Below are positions 23,319 through 32,403 of a stretch of 42,017 bases of DNA, in pieces; the first letter of the stretch is position 1; each line of letters opens with the position of its first letter. Made by a program: the position numbers and the translations under genes. The notes below the pieces were generated by a model that worked only from the letters and a program-made list of their open reading frames with translations, was not told the DNA's origin and made no database searches. Location of the stretch: positions 1 through 42,017 of the forward strand of contig PBPM01000089.1 in the NCBI GenBank assembly GCA_002724635.1, read 5' to 3'. This DNA comes from Rhodospirillaceae bacterium (lineage in GTDB: Bacteria; Pseudomonadota; Alphaproteobacteria; UBA6615).

Positions 23319-25619
23319 ATGGGCGCGACGTTGAAGGACCCCGTCTGCTGCATGGATGTTGATCCCGACCTGTCGCCGCACCGACACGAACATGGTGGCA
23401 GGACGTTTTATTTCTGCTCGGCGGGCTGCGCCGCGAAGTTTGCTGGCGACCCCGCATATTACCTATTGCCGCCCCAAGAACGCCCCGCGCCGACTGTTTT
23501 AACAGGTACGCAGTATACCTGCCCAATGCACCCTGAGGTGGTCCGCGACGAGCCTGAGGCCTGTCCGCTCTGTGGCATGGCGCTCGAACCCATGGAGGTC
23601 ACGGTCGAGAAGCCGCCCAATTCCGAGCTGATCTATATGACCCGACGCTTCTATATTGGCGCGATCTTCGCTGTGCCGCTGTTGGTCATGACCATGGGAG
23701 ACATGCTGCCGGGCGTGTCATTCGCAAATATTCTTGGCGCTGGCTTCGAATGGACTCAGCTTGTACTGGCGACGCCGTTGGTGACGTGGGCGGGCTGGCC
23801 CTTCTTCGTGCGCGGTTGGCAGTCGATCGGTCAGCGCAGCCCGAACATGTTCACCCTCATCGCAATGGGCGCCGGCGCGGCCTATCTGTTCAGCCTTTTT
23901 GTGGTCGTTTTGCCGTATACCGTGCCTCAGGCCTTCCGCGCCTATGGCGACCGGACCGCGCTCTACTTTGAATCCGCCGGGGTGATCATCGTCCTCGTGC
24001 TGTTAGGCCAAGTGCTCGAGCTGCGCGCGCGCGACCGCACGGGCGACGCGCTGCGCGCCCTACTCGACTTAGCGCCCAAGGTCGCACTGCGCGTGGAGGC
24101 CGACGGGTCCGACCGGGAGATCCCACTGGACGAGGTCATGGCGGGCGATCTTCTGCGCGTCCGGCCCGGCGAGGCCATCCCAGTGGATGGCGCCGTCGTC
24201 GCGGGCAATGGCACGGTCGACGAATCCATGGTCACCGGCGAGGCGATGCCGGTCTCGAAGGTCGTGGGGGATCGCGTGATCGGCGGGACCGTCAACGGCG
24301 TCGGCGGCTTCGAAATGCAGGCCGAGCATGTCGGCAGTGAGACGATGCTGTCGCGTATCGTCTCACTGGTCTCAAAGGCGCAGCGCTCGCGCGCGCCGAT
24401 CCAGCGGCTGGCCGACCGGGTCGCGGTCTGGTTCGTGCCGTTGGTAATTGCGATCGCGGTTGCGGCGTTCGTCGCCTGGGCGCTATGCGGTCCGGCGCCC
24501 GCGCTTCCCTTTGCGGTCGTGGCGACGATCTCGGTGCTGATCATTGCTTGCCCCTGTGCGCTCGGGCTCGCGACGCCGATGTCAATCATGGTCGCCACGG
24601 GGCGGGGCGCGGGCTCCGGCGTGCTGGTTCGCGATGCCGCCGCGCTTGAGGCGCTTGCGCGGGTGGATCTGCTGGTCGTTGACAAGACCGGGACCCTCAC
24701 CGCCGGCCACCCTGCGATCACCGGGATCGAAGTCGTGGAGGGGGCCGACGCAAACGAGGCGCTGAGGCTCGCCGCGGCGCTCGAACGGGGGAGCGAGCAC
24801 CCGCTCGCCCTAGCGATCCTCAAGGCGGCAGAGGAACGCGCGATCGCGATCGATGTCGCCGCCGACTTCGAGGTGATTGCCGGGGAGGGGGTGACGGGCA
24901 AGGTCGCTGGCCGCCGGGTTGCCCTCGGCAATGCGGCCTTGATGATCAGGAATGGTATCTCCATCGACCCGCTGGTGGGAAAGGCGGACGCGATGCGCCG
25001 CACGCTTGCTACGGCGGTTTTTCTCGCCGTCGACGATGCGCTCGCGGCCATATTCGCGCTCGCCGATCCAATCAAGGACACGACCCCGGACGCCTTGGCC
25101 GCCCTGCGTGATCAGGGGATCGAGATCGTGATGGTTACGGGTGATAACGCGATCACCGCGGCCGCGGTCGCGGAACAGCTGGGTATTGCCCGAGTCGAGG
25201 CAGACGTCTTCCCGGCCGACAAGGGCGCGATTGTTGCGCGGTTCCAGGCAGCGGGTCACACCGTCGCCATGGCTGGTGACGGCATCAACGACGCGCCGGC
25301 GCTGGCCGGTGCGGATGTGGGCATCGCGATGGGGACCGGTACGGACGTCGCCATGGAGAGCGCCGGGATCACGCTTGTCACCGGCGACCTGCTGGCGCTG
25401 GTGCGGGCCCGGCGGCTGGCGACGGCGACCCTGCGCAACATCCGCCAAAACCTGTTCTTCGCCTTCGTCTACAACGCGGCGGGCATTCCCGTTGCTGCGG
25501 GCGTGCTTTATCCGGTGCTGGGTCTCGTGCTCAGCCCGATGGTGGCCGCCGCGGCGATGAGCCTGAGCTCGGTCTCGGTGATCGCGAATGCGCTTCGGTT
25601 GCGCAGCGTGAGGCTCTGA
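23319..25619 (+). CDS. copA: Copper-translocating P1B-type ATPase
   Basis: A 766-residue copper export ATPase. Seen: V305-T-G-E-A-M-P actuator loop, the ion site C411-P-C413 in a membrane helix, DKTGTLT at about 455 (phosphorylated Asp), an SEHPLA nucleotide-domain motif, [10 protein letters not shown] at about 653, and YNAAG and MSLSS in the last helices as in Cu+ pumps. Unusual at the N-terminus: no CxxC heavy-metal-associated domain. Instead there is a YHS-type domain (about 7-47, Cys-rich DPVCCMD and [13 protein letters not shown]) and a heavy-metal-binding domain ([18 protein letters not shown]). ATG 23319 is one base after the regulator stop; an earlier frame extension inside the regulator is false. 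It expels Cu+ across the inner membrane. Confidence 0.94.
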   Translation: MGATLKDPVCCMDVDPDLSPHRHEHGGRTFYFCSAGCAAKFAGDPAYYLLPPQERPAPTVLTGTQYTCPMHPEVVRDEPEACPLCGMALEPMEVTVEKPPNSELIYMTRRFYIGAIFAVPLLVMTMGDMLPGVSFANILGAGFEWTQLVLATPLVTWAGWPFFVRGWQSIGQRSPNMFTLIAMGAGAAYLFSLFVVVLPYTVPQAFRAYGDRTALYFESAGVIIVLVLLGQVLELRARDRTGDALRALLDLAPKVALRVEADGSDREIPLDEVMAGDLLRVRPGEAIPVDGAVVAGNGTVDESMVTGEAMPVSKVVGDRVIGGTVNGVGGFEMQAEHVGSETMLSRIVSLVSKAQRSRAPIQRLADRVAVWFVPLVIAIAVAAFVAWALCGPAPALPFAVVATISVLIIACPCALGLATPMSIMVATGRGAGSGVLVRDAAALEALARVDLLVVDKTGTLTAGHPAITGIEVVEGADANEALRLAAALERGSEHPLALAILKAAEERAIAIDVAADFEVIAGEGVTGKVAGRRVALGNAALMIRNGISIDPLVGKADAMRRTLATAVFLAVDDALAAIFALADPIKDTTPDALAALRDQGIEIVMVTGDNAITAAAVAEQLGIARVEADVFPADKGAIVARFQAAGHTVAMAGDGINDAPALAGADVGIAMGTGTDVAMESAGITLVTGDLLALVRARRLATATLRNIRQNLFFAFVYNAAGIPVAAGVLYPVLGLVLSPMVAAAAMSLSSVSVIANALRLRSVRL

Positions 25620-25622
25620 GCC

Positions 25623-27017
25623 TCAGCCGATTGCGGCGCGCAGTTTCGGATACTGGGAGAGAATCCCGGCGGTCTCGGCCATGGATTCGGAATCGTTGAA
25701 GGTCGGCACGCCCGCCGCCGCCATCTTCGCGAACCATTTGGCCTGGTGCTCCAGCGTGCCCATCATCGAGTGGAAGCAGGGCAGGGGCGCGGCTTCGGTC
25801 AGCGTGGCCAGCGTGTCGATGATGGGACTCGCATCGACCATAAACGGTACCACATGAATCATCAGGATCGCGTCGAACGCGTCGGCGCCATGCTCGATCG
25901 CGGCCTCGAAGGCAGGGCCGAAGCGGTCTTCGCGGGCGTCGGCGAGCAGGTCGATCGGGTTGCCGACGGCGGCCTCGCCGGGCAGCATCTCGCGCAGGCT
26001 GGCGGCATAGGCCTCGGGCAGGTCGGGCATCTCGAGCCCCTCGGCGCGGAGCTGGTCGGTCGTGATGACCCCGGGGCCGCCCGAGTTCGAGAACAGGAGC
26101 ACTCGCGAGCCGATTCCCTCGGGGTAGAGGCCGAACCCTTTGGCCGCCAGAAGCATGCGCCGGACTGACGGGACGCGGATCACGCTGCAATCGCGCAGAT
26201 AGGCATCGATCTTGGCGTTGGGCATGGCGACGCCGCCGGTATGGTTGCGCACGGCCGAAGCGCCCTGCTCGGTACCGCCGCCCATGAGTGCGACGATCGG
26301 TTTCTTCGACGCGACCCGCCGGGCGACCTCGCGGAACCGGTCCGCATCGGCGATCGATTCGATATACAGAAGCACGCAGCTGCAGCTGTCTTGGCTGCCC
26401 AGATAGTCGAGATAGTCCGTAACCTCGAGGTGAATGGCATTGCCGACCGAGACTACTGTGCTCACCGGCAAGCGGTCTTGGTTCGCCTTGGCGATGATCT
26501 CTTCGGTGATCGCGCCCGATTGAGAGATCACGGCGATGCCGCCCCCGGGCGGCAGGTCGCGCAGAAAGGTCGCGGCGAACGGCGCGCCCTCGGCCAGGTG
26601 GATGATCCCGGCGCAGTTCGGCCCGAAAATCGTGATGCCGGCAGCGTCCGCCTTGCGGAGGAGCTCGGCTTCGCGCGCTACGCCTTCGTCCCCGGCCTCG
26701 CGGAACCCACCGGGCAGGATCATCAGGTTCTTGTGGCCGGTGGCCGCAGCTTCGTCGACCACGTCGAGGATCAGGTCGGGCCGGATCACGACGACAGCAA
26801 GGTCGGCGGGGCTGTCCAGCTCCGACAGGGACGTGGCGGCGGGTAGCCCGAGGATTTCGCCGCCCTTCGGGTTCACCGGAACGATGCGCCCGGCATAGTC
26901 CGATGCAATCATGGTGCGAAGTACGGCGCCGCCGGAGCTCGTCAGCCGCTCGCCGGCGCCGACGATGGCGACGCTCTCGGGCTGGAAGAAGGGCCGGCAG
27001 TCGCGGGGCTTTGTCAT
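25623..27017 (-). CDS. Acyl-CoA synthetase (NDP-forming) alpha-type protein
   Basis: A 464-residue CoA-binding/ligase protein of the acetyl-CoA synthetase (ADP-forming) type. Seen: SVAIVGAG and VPVNPKGGEILGLPA (CoA-binding domain), FGPNCAGI, ISQSGAITEEI, and R257-N-H259-T-G-G, where the histidine is the phosphate carrier. The ATP-grasp beta domain is absent, so the chain is an alpha subunit. A partner subunit would have to be encoded elsewhere. It is last in the operon with gentisate dioxygenase, which suggests CoA activation of an aromatic or organic acid; the acid is unknown. The gene converges on copA with three bases between. Confidence 0.8.
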   Translation of the reverse strand: MTKPRDCRPFFQPESVAIVGAGERLTSSGGAVLRTMIASDYAGRIVPVNPKGGEILGLPAATSLSELDSPADLAVVVIRPDLILDVVDEAAATGHKNLMILPGGFREAGDEGVAREAELLRKADAAGITIFGPNCAGIIHLAEGAPFAATFLRDLPPGGGIAVISQSGAITEEIIAKANQDRLPVSTVVSVGNAIHLEVTDYLDYLGSQDSCSCVLLYIESIADADRFREVARRVASKKPIVALMGGGTEQGASAVRNHTGGVAMPNAKIDAYLRDCSVIRVPSVRRMLLAAKGFGLYPEGIGSRVLLFSNSGGPGVITTDQLRAEGLEMPDLPEAYAASLREMLPGEAAVGNPIDLLADAREDRFGPAFEAAIEHGADAFDAILMIHVVPFMVDASPIIDTLATLTEAAPLPCFHSMMGTLEHQAKWFAKMAAAGVPTFNDSESMAETAGILSQYPKLRAAIG

Positions 27018-27041
27018 CGATCGGCTCGTGGGTGTCTGGCG

Positions 27042-27605
27042 TTAGAAGACGAAAATCGTGCCGCCGCGCACGCACAGCGGCCAGTGGCCGGCCTCGAACA
27101 GGCGGAACTTGGCGGCAAAGGGGTGACCGTGGTTGTCGTTGGCGACGTCGTCAGCCGCGGCCTTTTCGACAGCGGCCTGGTAGGCGGACATGGTCGCAGC
27201 GCCGGCCGCCGAACGGGTCAGGCCCTGGTCGGCCACGCCGCCGCGCGAGGCCGCGATCGCGGCCGCGCCATGCACAATGTCAGAGGCTTTTTCCGACAGG
27301 TCGGTCAATGCGCGGGTCAAAGCCATGTCGCCGACCTTCACCTCCGCCTGGGCGAGCAATGTCTGGCGGCGCTCCTCCTCGGCGTTCCACCAGTCGGCAT
27401 CCCAGTCGGTCTGCTTGATGCAGTCCTCGGCCGCGCGCCAGTCGGCAAGCTCTTCGATCACAAGCTCGCCGAGGCCGAGGGCGTCGGCGTATTCGGCAAT
27501 ATCCCCGCGTTCCGCATCGCTCAAGGGCGTGCCGACGAAGGAGAACCAGGACGCCATCCGCAGACGCTGTGGGAAGTCGGCAAGCGCCGCGACGGGTTCG
27601 GTCAT
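27042..27605 (-). CDS. Unknown protein in the gentisate operon
   Basis: 187 residues, acidic, with no signal peptide or membrane segment that I can see. It begins MTEPVAALADFPQRLRMASWFSF and ends FEAGHWPLCVRGGTIFVF. I recognise no family. The start directly follows the gentisate dioxygenase stop (TGA-ATG), with AGGAAC upstream, so it is translated with it. The middle has a helical, alanine-rich part (residues about 90-150). A structural or accessory part in the oxygenase step is possible but unsupported. Confidence 0.7.
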   Translation of the reverse strand: MTEPVAALADFPQRLRMASWFSFVGTPLSDAERGDIAEYADALGLGELVIEELADWRAAEDCIKQTDWDADWWNAEEERRQTLLAQAEVKVGDMALTRALTDLSEKASDIVHGAAAIAASRGGVADQGLTRSAAGAATMSAYQAAVEKAAADDVANDNHGHPFAAKFRLFEAGHWPLCVRGGTIFVF

Positions 27606-28652
27606 TCAGGCGTTCCTGCGATCCTCGCGCCAGAGGCCGAGCTTCTGCTGGGCCGGCCGATCGGAGAAGCTGAACAGGACGGCGTCCTCACTGGCGATAT
27701 GCTTCTGCGGCACCCAGCACGGCACCACGAAGTGATCGCGCGGACCCCATTCGAAGGTCTGGTCGCCGATGATCGATTTCCCGGTGCCCTCGACCACGGA
27801 GTAGACGGTGCCGTCAGAGCAACGGTAACCCGATGTCTCGAAGCCTTTCGGCAGGAGCTGCATGAAGGTGCCGATGGTCGGCATCGGGGAATCGCCGTTA
27901 TCAGGATTGACGTAGCGCAGCTTCAGACCGTGGCAGGGATCCCACTCGTCCGTCTTGCACATGGTCTCGAGCGCTTCGCGGGTGCGCGTGTAGGGATAGT
28001 TGAAGACCGGCGAAGACGGGCTGCGCTGCTCATGATCGACCGGCAGCAGTCCGGACCCGTAGCGCGCGAGTGAATCGCCGCTCGGCCGCGGATTGCCCTG
28101 GCTCTTCTCGCCATAGGGTTCGGCAAACGTGGTGTCGAGCGTCTCGACGAGGGGAACATCCAGCCCGTCGAGCCAGACCATCGGGCTGTCCGACGGATTG
28201 CCATGGTCGTGCCAGGTCCAGGACGGCGTGATCACAAAGTCTCCCTCTTCCATGATCGTCTTCTCGCCGTCGACGGCCGTGTAGGCACCCGAGCCCTCGA
28301 CGATGAACCGTAGTGCGGCCTGGGTGTGCCGATGCGCCGGCGCGATCTCGCCCGGCATGATCAGTTGCAGGCCTGCGAACAGCGACGTCGTGACCCGGTA
28401 GCGGCCGCGCATGCCCGGGTTCTCGAGGATCAGCACGCGGCGTTCGGCCTGTTCGGCCGTAATCAGGTCAGCCGACTTCATCAGCGTGTCGCGAATCTCG
28501 TTGTAGTGCCAGATGTAGGGCTCGCAGCCGCTCTTGGGCTCCTTGCGGGCGAAGGTGTGCAGCACCTTCCAAAGCGGGGCGAGATTCTTCGGATCACAAT
28601 CGTCTTCGTAGTACGGCAGCAGGTCCGGACGGACTTCGGATCGGATGGTCAT
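27606..28652 (-). CDS. Gentisate 1,2-dioxygenase
   Basis: A 348-residue bicupin. The N-terminal cupin has the iron ligands H107, H109 (PAHRHTQAALRFIVEG) and H148 (WTWHDHGN), and the C-terminal cupin shows the usual loss of ligands (GPRDHFVVPCW). Gentisate dioxygenase opens 2,5-dihydroxybenzoate between C1 and C2 to maleylpyruvate with Fe(II) and oxygen. Length and the GLQLIMPGE start of the barrel fit the family. Neighbouring salicylate- or 1-hydroxy-2-naphthoate-cleaving relatives are possible, given no maleylpyruvate isomerase or hydrolase in the window. The start has GAGGAAG upstream. Confidence 0.88.
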   Translation of the reverse strand: MTIRSEVRPDLLPYYEDDCDPKNLAPLWKVLHTFARKEPKSGCEPYIWHYNEIRDTLMKSADLITAEQAERRVLILENPGMRGRYRVTTSLFAGLQLIMPGEIAPAHRHTQAALRFIVEGSGAYTAVDGEKTIMEEGDFVITPSWTWHDHGNPSDSPMVWLDGLDVPLVETLDTTFAEPYGEKSQGNPRPSGDSLARYGSGLLPVDHEQRSPSSPVFNYPYTRTREALETMCKTDEWDPCHGLKLRYVNPDNGDSPMPTIGTFMQLLPKGFETSGYRCSDGTVYSVVEGTGKSIIGDQTFEWGPRDHFVVPCWVPQKHIASEDAVLFSFSDRPAQQKLGLWREDRRNA

Positions 28653-28690
28653 GTGGCTTCCTCGTTTATGCGGCGGCGGTGGGCGCCCCG

Positions 28691-29404
28691 TCAGGCCGCC
28701 TCCGCCACATCCGGCAACGTCAGGCCGAGTTCGCCCTCGACCAGATCGCGCGCCCGATTGATGTAGTCCGCCAGCATATCCTCATTGGTTCGCTGCTTGA
28801 TCCCCCATTTTCGATAAATCTCGTTGTTCTTCGATCCGGCGCGGCCGAAGAATTTAGGGAGAATCGGGAAGTAGCAGTTGATTGCATCCTGGACGGCCTG
28901 GCGGCCCTCCTCGGTCTCGATCAGCTCCTTGCAGAAATCCTCGCCGAACTGGGCGTGGAAACGCTCCTCGGGCATGGTCATGCGCGACAGGTTACGCAGC
29001 GGCAGGAACTTGCACTGGGCGAGATCCTCGACCTGGAGAATCTCCGCCAGGTCTGCCAGCAGCTTGATCACGCAGAACTCTTCCCAGGATTTGAGCGGGA
29101 ACTCGAAGATTGAGAGCGGCTTCTTGTCGCCCGGCACCATGCGCTCGGGCGCGATGCCGATTTCCTCGCCCAGCTCGCGGAAGCGCACATGATGACCATA
29201 CTCCTCCATGGCGACCCGGCAGGTCAGCCATTTGGAATAGGGCGTCGGGGCCAGCGCGATGGCGGGCTCGTCGAACACCTGGGCGCCGTACAACTCGTTG
29301 ACCGCGTGGCTGATGACGATCTTCTCGACCGCAGCGCGAAACTCCTCGGGCGCGTCCTGCAGCTCGCGGGAGGTTTCGACGGAATCTCCGGGTTGGATGG
29401 TCAT
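28691..29404 (-). CDS. PaaA-like diiron oxygenase subunit (phenylacetate catabolic family)
   Basis: A 237-residue ferritin-like diiron protein of the PaaA/PaaC (and BoxB-related) family. Visible ligand-like motifs: E37, E68-x2-H71 (MEEYGHHVRF) and E147-x2-H150 (PEERFHAQFGED), with the flanking SRMTMPEERFH found in PaaA. In the known Paa system the catalytic PaaA works with PaaC, PaaB, PaaD and the reductase PaaE; here only one diiron subunit is present, beside a flavin/2Fe-2S reductase and gentisate dioxygenase. It is a possible single-subunit epoxidase or hydroxylase of an aromatic acid or its CoA thioester. AGGAGA precedes the ATG. Confidence 0.8.
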   Translation of the reverse strand: MTIQPGDSVETSRELQDAPEEFRAAVEKIVISHAVNELYGAQVFDEPAIALAPTPYSKWLTCRVAMEEYGHHVRFRELGEEIGIAPERMVPGDKKPLSIFEFPLKSWEEFCVIKLLADLAEILQVEDLAQCKFLPLRNLSRMTMPEERFHAQFGEDFCKELIETEEGRQAVQDAINCYFPILPKFFGRAGSKNNEIYRKWGIKQRTNEDMLADYINRARDLVEGELGLTLPDVAEAA

Positions 29405-29421
29405 GGTGGCTCTCCTGTCGG

Positions 29422-30378
29422 TTAGACCTTGGGATCCGTGTTGAAGGACTCTAGGTCCGTGTTGAGATCGGTGTACTGCGTTTCAAATTCGCTCGGCGCC
29501 GCTGCGACCAGCGCGGAGACGTCCCAGTCGGCATCGTCGCGCGAAAGCATTGCAACTGGACGCGGCTGCGAGAACAGGAACAGCTCGCGCCCGCGAACGC
29601 CGAAGATCTGGCCGGTAATCGATTGGCTCTGCGGCTGGCACAGCCAGGCGACGGCGGTCGCCACATGGTCGGGCGACAGCTTCAGCGCGCGTTCCTTGTA
29701 GGTCGCCTGTTCGTCATTGGCCGGCACGATCATATCGGTCACCCGGGTCGCGGCAAACGGCGCGATCGCATTGACGGTGATGCCCGCGCGCCCGAGGTCC
29801 ATCGCGGCGACCCGCGTTAGGCCGATCATGCCCGACTTAGCCGAGGCATAGGCGGATTGGCCGAAATTTCCGTAGAGTCCGGCCGAAGAAGTGATGTTGA
29901 CGATCCGGCCCCAGTCATAGGGCGCGCCGCCGCGTTCGGCCTTGGCCTGTTCGCGCATGACCGGCGTCGCGGCGTTCGCCAGATACCAGGCGCCGCAGAG
30001 ATTGGTCTCGATCACCTCGCGGAAATCGTCCGGATCGGACTTGAAGATGAAGCCGTCGCGCAGGATGGCGGCGTTGTTCACCAGGATGTCGAGGCCGCCG
30101 AACGTGTCGGTGGCGCAGGCAACGGCAGCCCGGGCCCCCTCGGCGTTGGCGATGGAATTCGTGAAGGCGACCGCGTTGTCGCCCATCTCCGATGCCGCAG
30201 CTTCGGCGACCGACGGGTCGGCATCGTGACCGCCCACGTCCCCGCCATTATCCGCGACGACGACCTGCGCGCCACGCGCCGCCAGCGCCTCGGCGATGGC
30301 ACGCCCGATGCCACGCCCCGCGCCGCTGACCAGTGCGACCCGGCCGTCAAGGCGTCCGTCTTGAGTCTCGGCGCTCAT
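29422..30378 (-). CDS. Short-chain dehydrogenase (hydroxyacyl/dihydrodiol type)
   Basis: 318 residues. Seen: ALVSGAGRGIGRAIAEALAARG (cofactor site), ILVNNAAILRDGFIFK, and the active-site NITSSAGLYGNFGQSAYASAKS. The first part is like the dehydrogenase domain of (3R)-hydroxyacyl-CoA type enzymes; a C-terminal 50-residue tail (from about 265) adds to the usual length. The ATG overlaps the reductase stop (ATGA). In this operon it could oxidise an epoxide-derived diol or a hydroxyacyl-CoA. Substrate unknown. Confidence 0.88.
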   Translation of the reverse strand: MSAETQDGRLDGRVALVSGAGRGIGRAIAEALAARGAQVVVADNGGDVGGHDADPSVAEAAASEMGDNAVAFTNSIANAEGARAAVACATDTFGGLDILVNNAAILRDGFIFKSDPDDFREVIETNLCGAWYLANAATPVMREQAKAERGGAPYDWGRIVNITSSAGLYGNFGQSAYASAKSGMIGLTRVAAMDLGRAGITVNAIAPFAATRVTDMIVPANDEQATYKERALKLSPDHVATAVAWLCQPQSQSITGQIFGVRGRELFLFSQPRPVAMLSRDDADWDVSALVAAAPSEFETQYTDLNTDLESFNTDPKV

Positions 30379-31418
30379 GTTGCCTCATTCAGTGCGGCCT
30401 TCTCGGCCTCGGTATAGAACGCGTCCGCGTGACAGTCTTCGTTGCGCACGGAGATGTCCTTGAGCTTGCCGGCGCAGGTCTCGACCATGATCGGTGGCCC
30501 GGCGAGATAGGCCTTGGCGCCGTCCAGATCGGTGAAGTCGTCGCCGACGATGTCGACCAGGAACCCCGTTCGTCGTTCGGTGTCTCCGTCCGGTTCCGAC
30601 AGCACGATCTCAAATGTGAAGTTGTCGTGTTTCGCGGCGAGGTTCTGGAAATGGTCTTCCAAGTACACATCCTGCTCGGCGCGGACGCCGAAATACATGT
30701 GGATGGGCTGTTCGGCGCCGGCCGCTAGCGCGGATTCAACGATCGATTTCACCGGCGCCAGGCCCGATCCGCCGGCGAGTGCCACGATGGGTCCGGTGTG
30801 TTTCGCGCGCAGGTAGGAGATACCGTAGGGCCCTACGACCCGGACGTCGTCGCCGACCTTAAGATCATTTTGGACGAAGGTGCTGACGCCGCCGCCCGTG
30901 ATCGCCCGGATATGGAACTCAATCTCGCCGTCGCCGGCGTTTCCGTCGGGCGGCAGGTTCGCCATTGAATAGTCACGCGGCGGCAGGTCCGCGAAGTGCA
31001 CCCTTGCGTACTGTCCGGCGGTGAAATTAAACGGCCCGCCGGCCTTGATCGACAGGCGCGCGCGGATGATGTCGTGGGTCATGCGGTCGAGCGCTGTGAC
31101 TTTGCAGTGGAGCTTGCGCAGCGGGTGCGCGACCACCTCGTCGGGCTCGAGCCAAGAGACCTCGCAATCGCTCCAGGGCACCGCCCGGCAAGCGAGGACC
31201 AAGCCGGACCCCTTCTCCGCATCGGTCAGTGCGTAGTCGGAATAGGGCGACATCTCGATCTCGCCCGCATGCAGGCGCGACTTGCATGCCCCGCAATTGC
31301 CTGACTGGCAGCCGTGGGGATAGGGCACCCCCGCGGCCAGCGCCGCGGCGAGGATGGTGTCGCCCATCGCGACATCCAGGGGCACGTCAGATTGCCGGAT
31401 TTTGACGGAGTAGCTCAT
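30375..31418 (-). CDS. Flavin/2Fe-2S oxidoreductase (oxygenase reductase component)
   Basis: A 347-residue electron-transfer protein: a plant-type ferredoxin domain at the N-terminus (GCQSGNCGACKSRLHAGEIEM, then C-rich LACRAVP, four cysteines), then FAD (ARVHFADLPPRDYSMANLPPDG) and NAD(P) domains (GPIVALAGGSGLAPVKSIVESA). This layout is that of PaaE-like or BenC-like reductases that give electrons to a diiron or Rieske oxygenase. The PaaA-like subunit two genes later is its likely partner. Its ATG is the operon start; the next gene upstream lies 100 bases away. Confidence 0.9.
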   Translation of the reverse strand: MSYSVKIRQSDVPLDVAMGDTILAAALAAGVPYPHGCQSGNCGACKSRLHAGEIEMSPYSDYALTDAEKGSGLVLACRAVPWSDCEVSWLEPDEVVAHPLRKLHCKVTALDRMTHDIIRARLSIKAGGPFNFTAGQYARVHFADLPPRDYSMANLPPDGNAGDGEIEFHIRAITGGGVSTFVQNDLKVGDDVRVVGPYGISYLRAKHTGPIVALAGGSGLAPVKSIVESALAAGAEQPIHMYFGVRAEQDVYLEDHFQNLAAKHDNFTFEIVLSEPDGDTERRTGFLVDIVGDDFTDLDGAKAYLAGPPIMVETCAGKLKDISVRNEDCHADAFYTEAEKAALNEAT

Positions 31419-31520
31419 GACGGTGGCGATTGTAGCATTGCCAATTGGTTTGCTCTGCAGATCGTCAACGACGCCGAGCTACTCGACGGGCTGCGGAGCT
31501 TTACCGAGGTGTGTTTGCGC

Positions 31521-32378
31521 CTAGAGATATGACGCACTCCAGCGGTCGTAGTTATCGGCACGCATGAGCCGCTTCATGGTGTCGCTGGGCGCGATGCCGT
31601 CGAGGTCATCGGGGTGAGTGCCGTCGGCGAGCGCCTGCTGGGTCCTCAGGAAGGCGGCCATGGCCGCAGCATGCACCTTGTGGCCCTGCAGGCATATGCG
31701 TACGCCTAGCGATGCCAGCCATTCACAGTCCATCATCTCGCGCGAAGCACTGCCCAAGATGATGGGTGTCGAGACCTCCGCCGCGACCGCGGCCAGTTCC
31801 TCGCGGTTCTTCACCCCGACTAGGAATAGCGCGTCCACGCCCGCCGCCTCGTAGGCAGTAGCGCGTTTAACCGCCTCCTCGACCCCCTCGATTCCTGGCG
31901 CGCTGGTACGCCCGGCGATTACAAGATCGGGGTCGTAGCGCGCGTCGAGCGCGGCCTTCATCTTGCCAACACCCTCTTCAAGGCTGATCAGGCGCGCCCT
32001 GCCCCCACTGCCATGGGGTGCGGGGAGGTTGGTGTCCTCGATCGATAGACCGGCAACGCCGGCCATCTCCAGTTCCTCTACCGTGCGCCGCACGCTAAGC
32101 GCGTTGCCGTAGCCGTGATCGGCGTCGACCAGCAACGGCAGTTCCGTCGCGCGGCAGATGCGGCGCGTCTGATCGGCGAACTCTGATAGGGTGAGCACGA
32201 TGAGGTCAGGGGCGGCCAGCACGGACATCGAGGCCACGGAGCCGGCGAAGATACAGACCTCGAAGCCTACTTCCTGGGTGATGCGGGCTGTCATCGGATC
32301 GGCTACGGATCCCGGATGGATGCACCGTTCCCCATTCAGGATGGCGCGGAAATTTGTGCGGCGTTCGGACCAGCGCAT
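31521..32378 (-). CDS. Oxaloacetate decarboxylase-like protein (PEP mutase/isocitrate lyase superfamily)
   Basis: 285 residues. The sequence DPMTARITQEVGFEVCIFAGSVAS, LLVDADHGYGNALSVRRTVEELE, SIEDTNLPAPHG and EEGVGKMKAAL matches the small Pseudomonas PA4872-type branch, where the mutase fold decarboxylates oxaloacetate with Mg2+. The catalytic Cys of isocitrate lyases is absent, as in that branch. ATG 32378 is preferred because the family-like N-terminus begins there; the frame runs 67 codons further upstream without similarity. The gene is just downstream of the CaiB/BaiF gene, with 25 bases between. Confidence 0.83.
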   Translation of the reverse strand: MRWSERRTNFRAILNGERCIHPGSVADPMTARITQEVGFEVCIFAGSVASMSVLAAPDLIVLTLSEFADQTRRICRATELPLLVDADHGYGNALSVRRTVEELEMAGVAGLSIEDTNLPAPHGSGGRARLISLEEGVGKMKAALDARYDPDLVIAGRTSAPGIEGVEEAVKRATAYEAAGVDALFLVGVKNREELAAVAAEVSTPIILGSASREMMDCEWLASLGVRICLQGHKVHAAAMAAFLRTQQALADGTHPDDLDGIAPSDTMKRLMRADNYDRWSASYL

Positions 32379-32403
32379 GGCGTTCTCGTTTGTCGTGTCT
32401 GGG

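Noticed and set aside
27084-28073. Long plus-strand frame opposite the gentisate operon
   Set aside because: It mirrors the high-GC codons of the genuine minus-strand genes and has no family motif. The same applies to 36625-37467 (minus) and 26241-26846 (plus).
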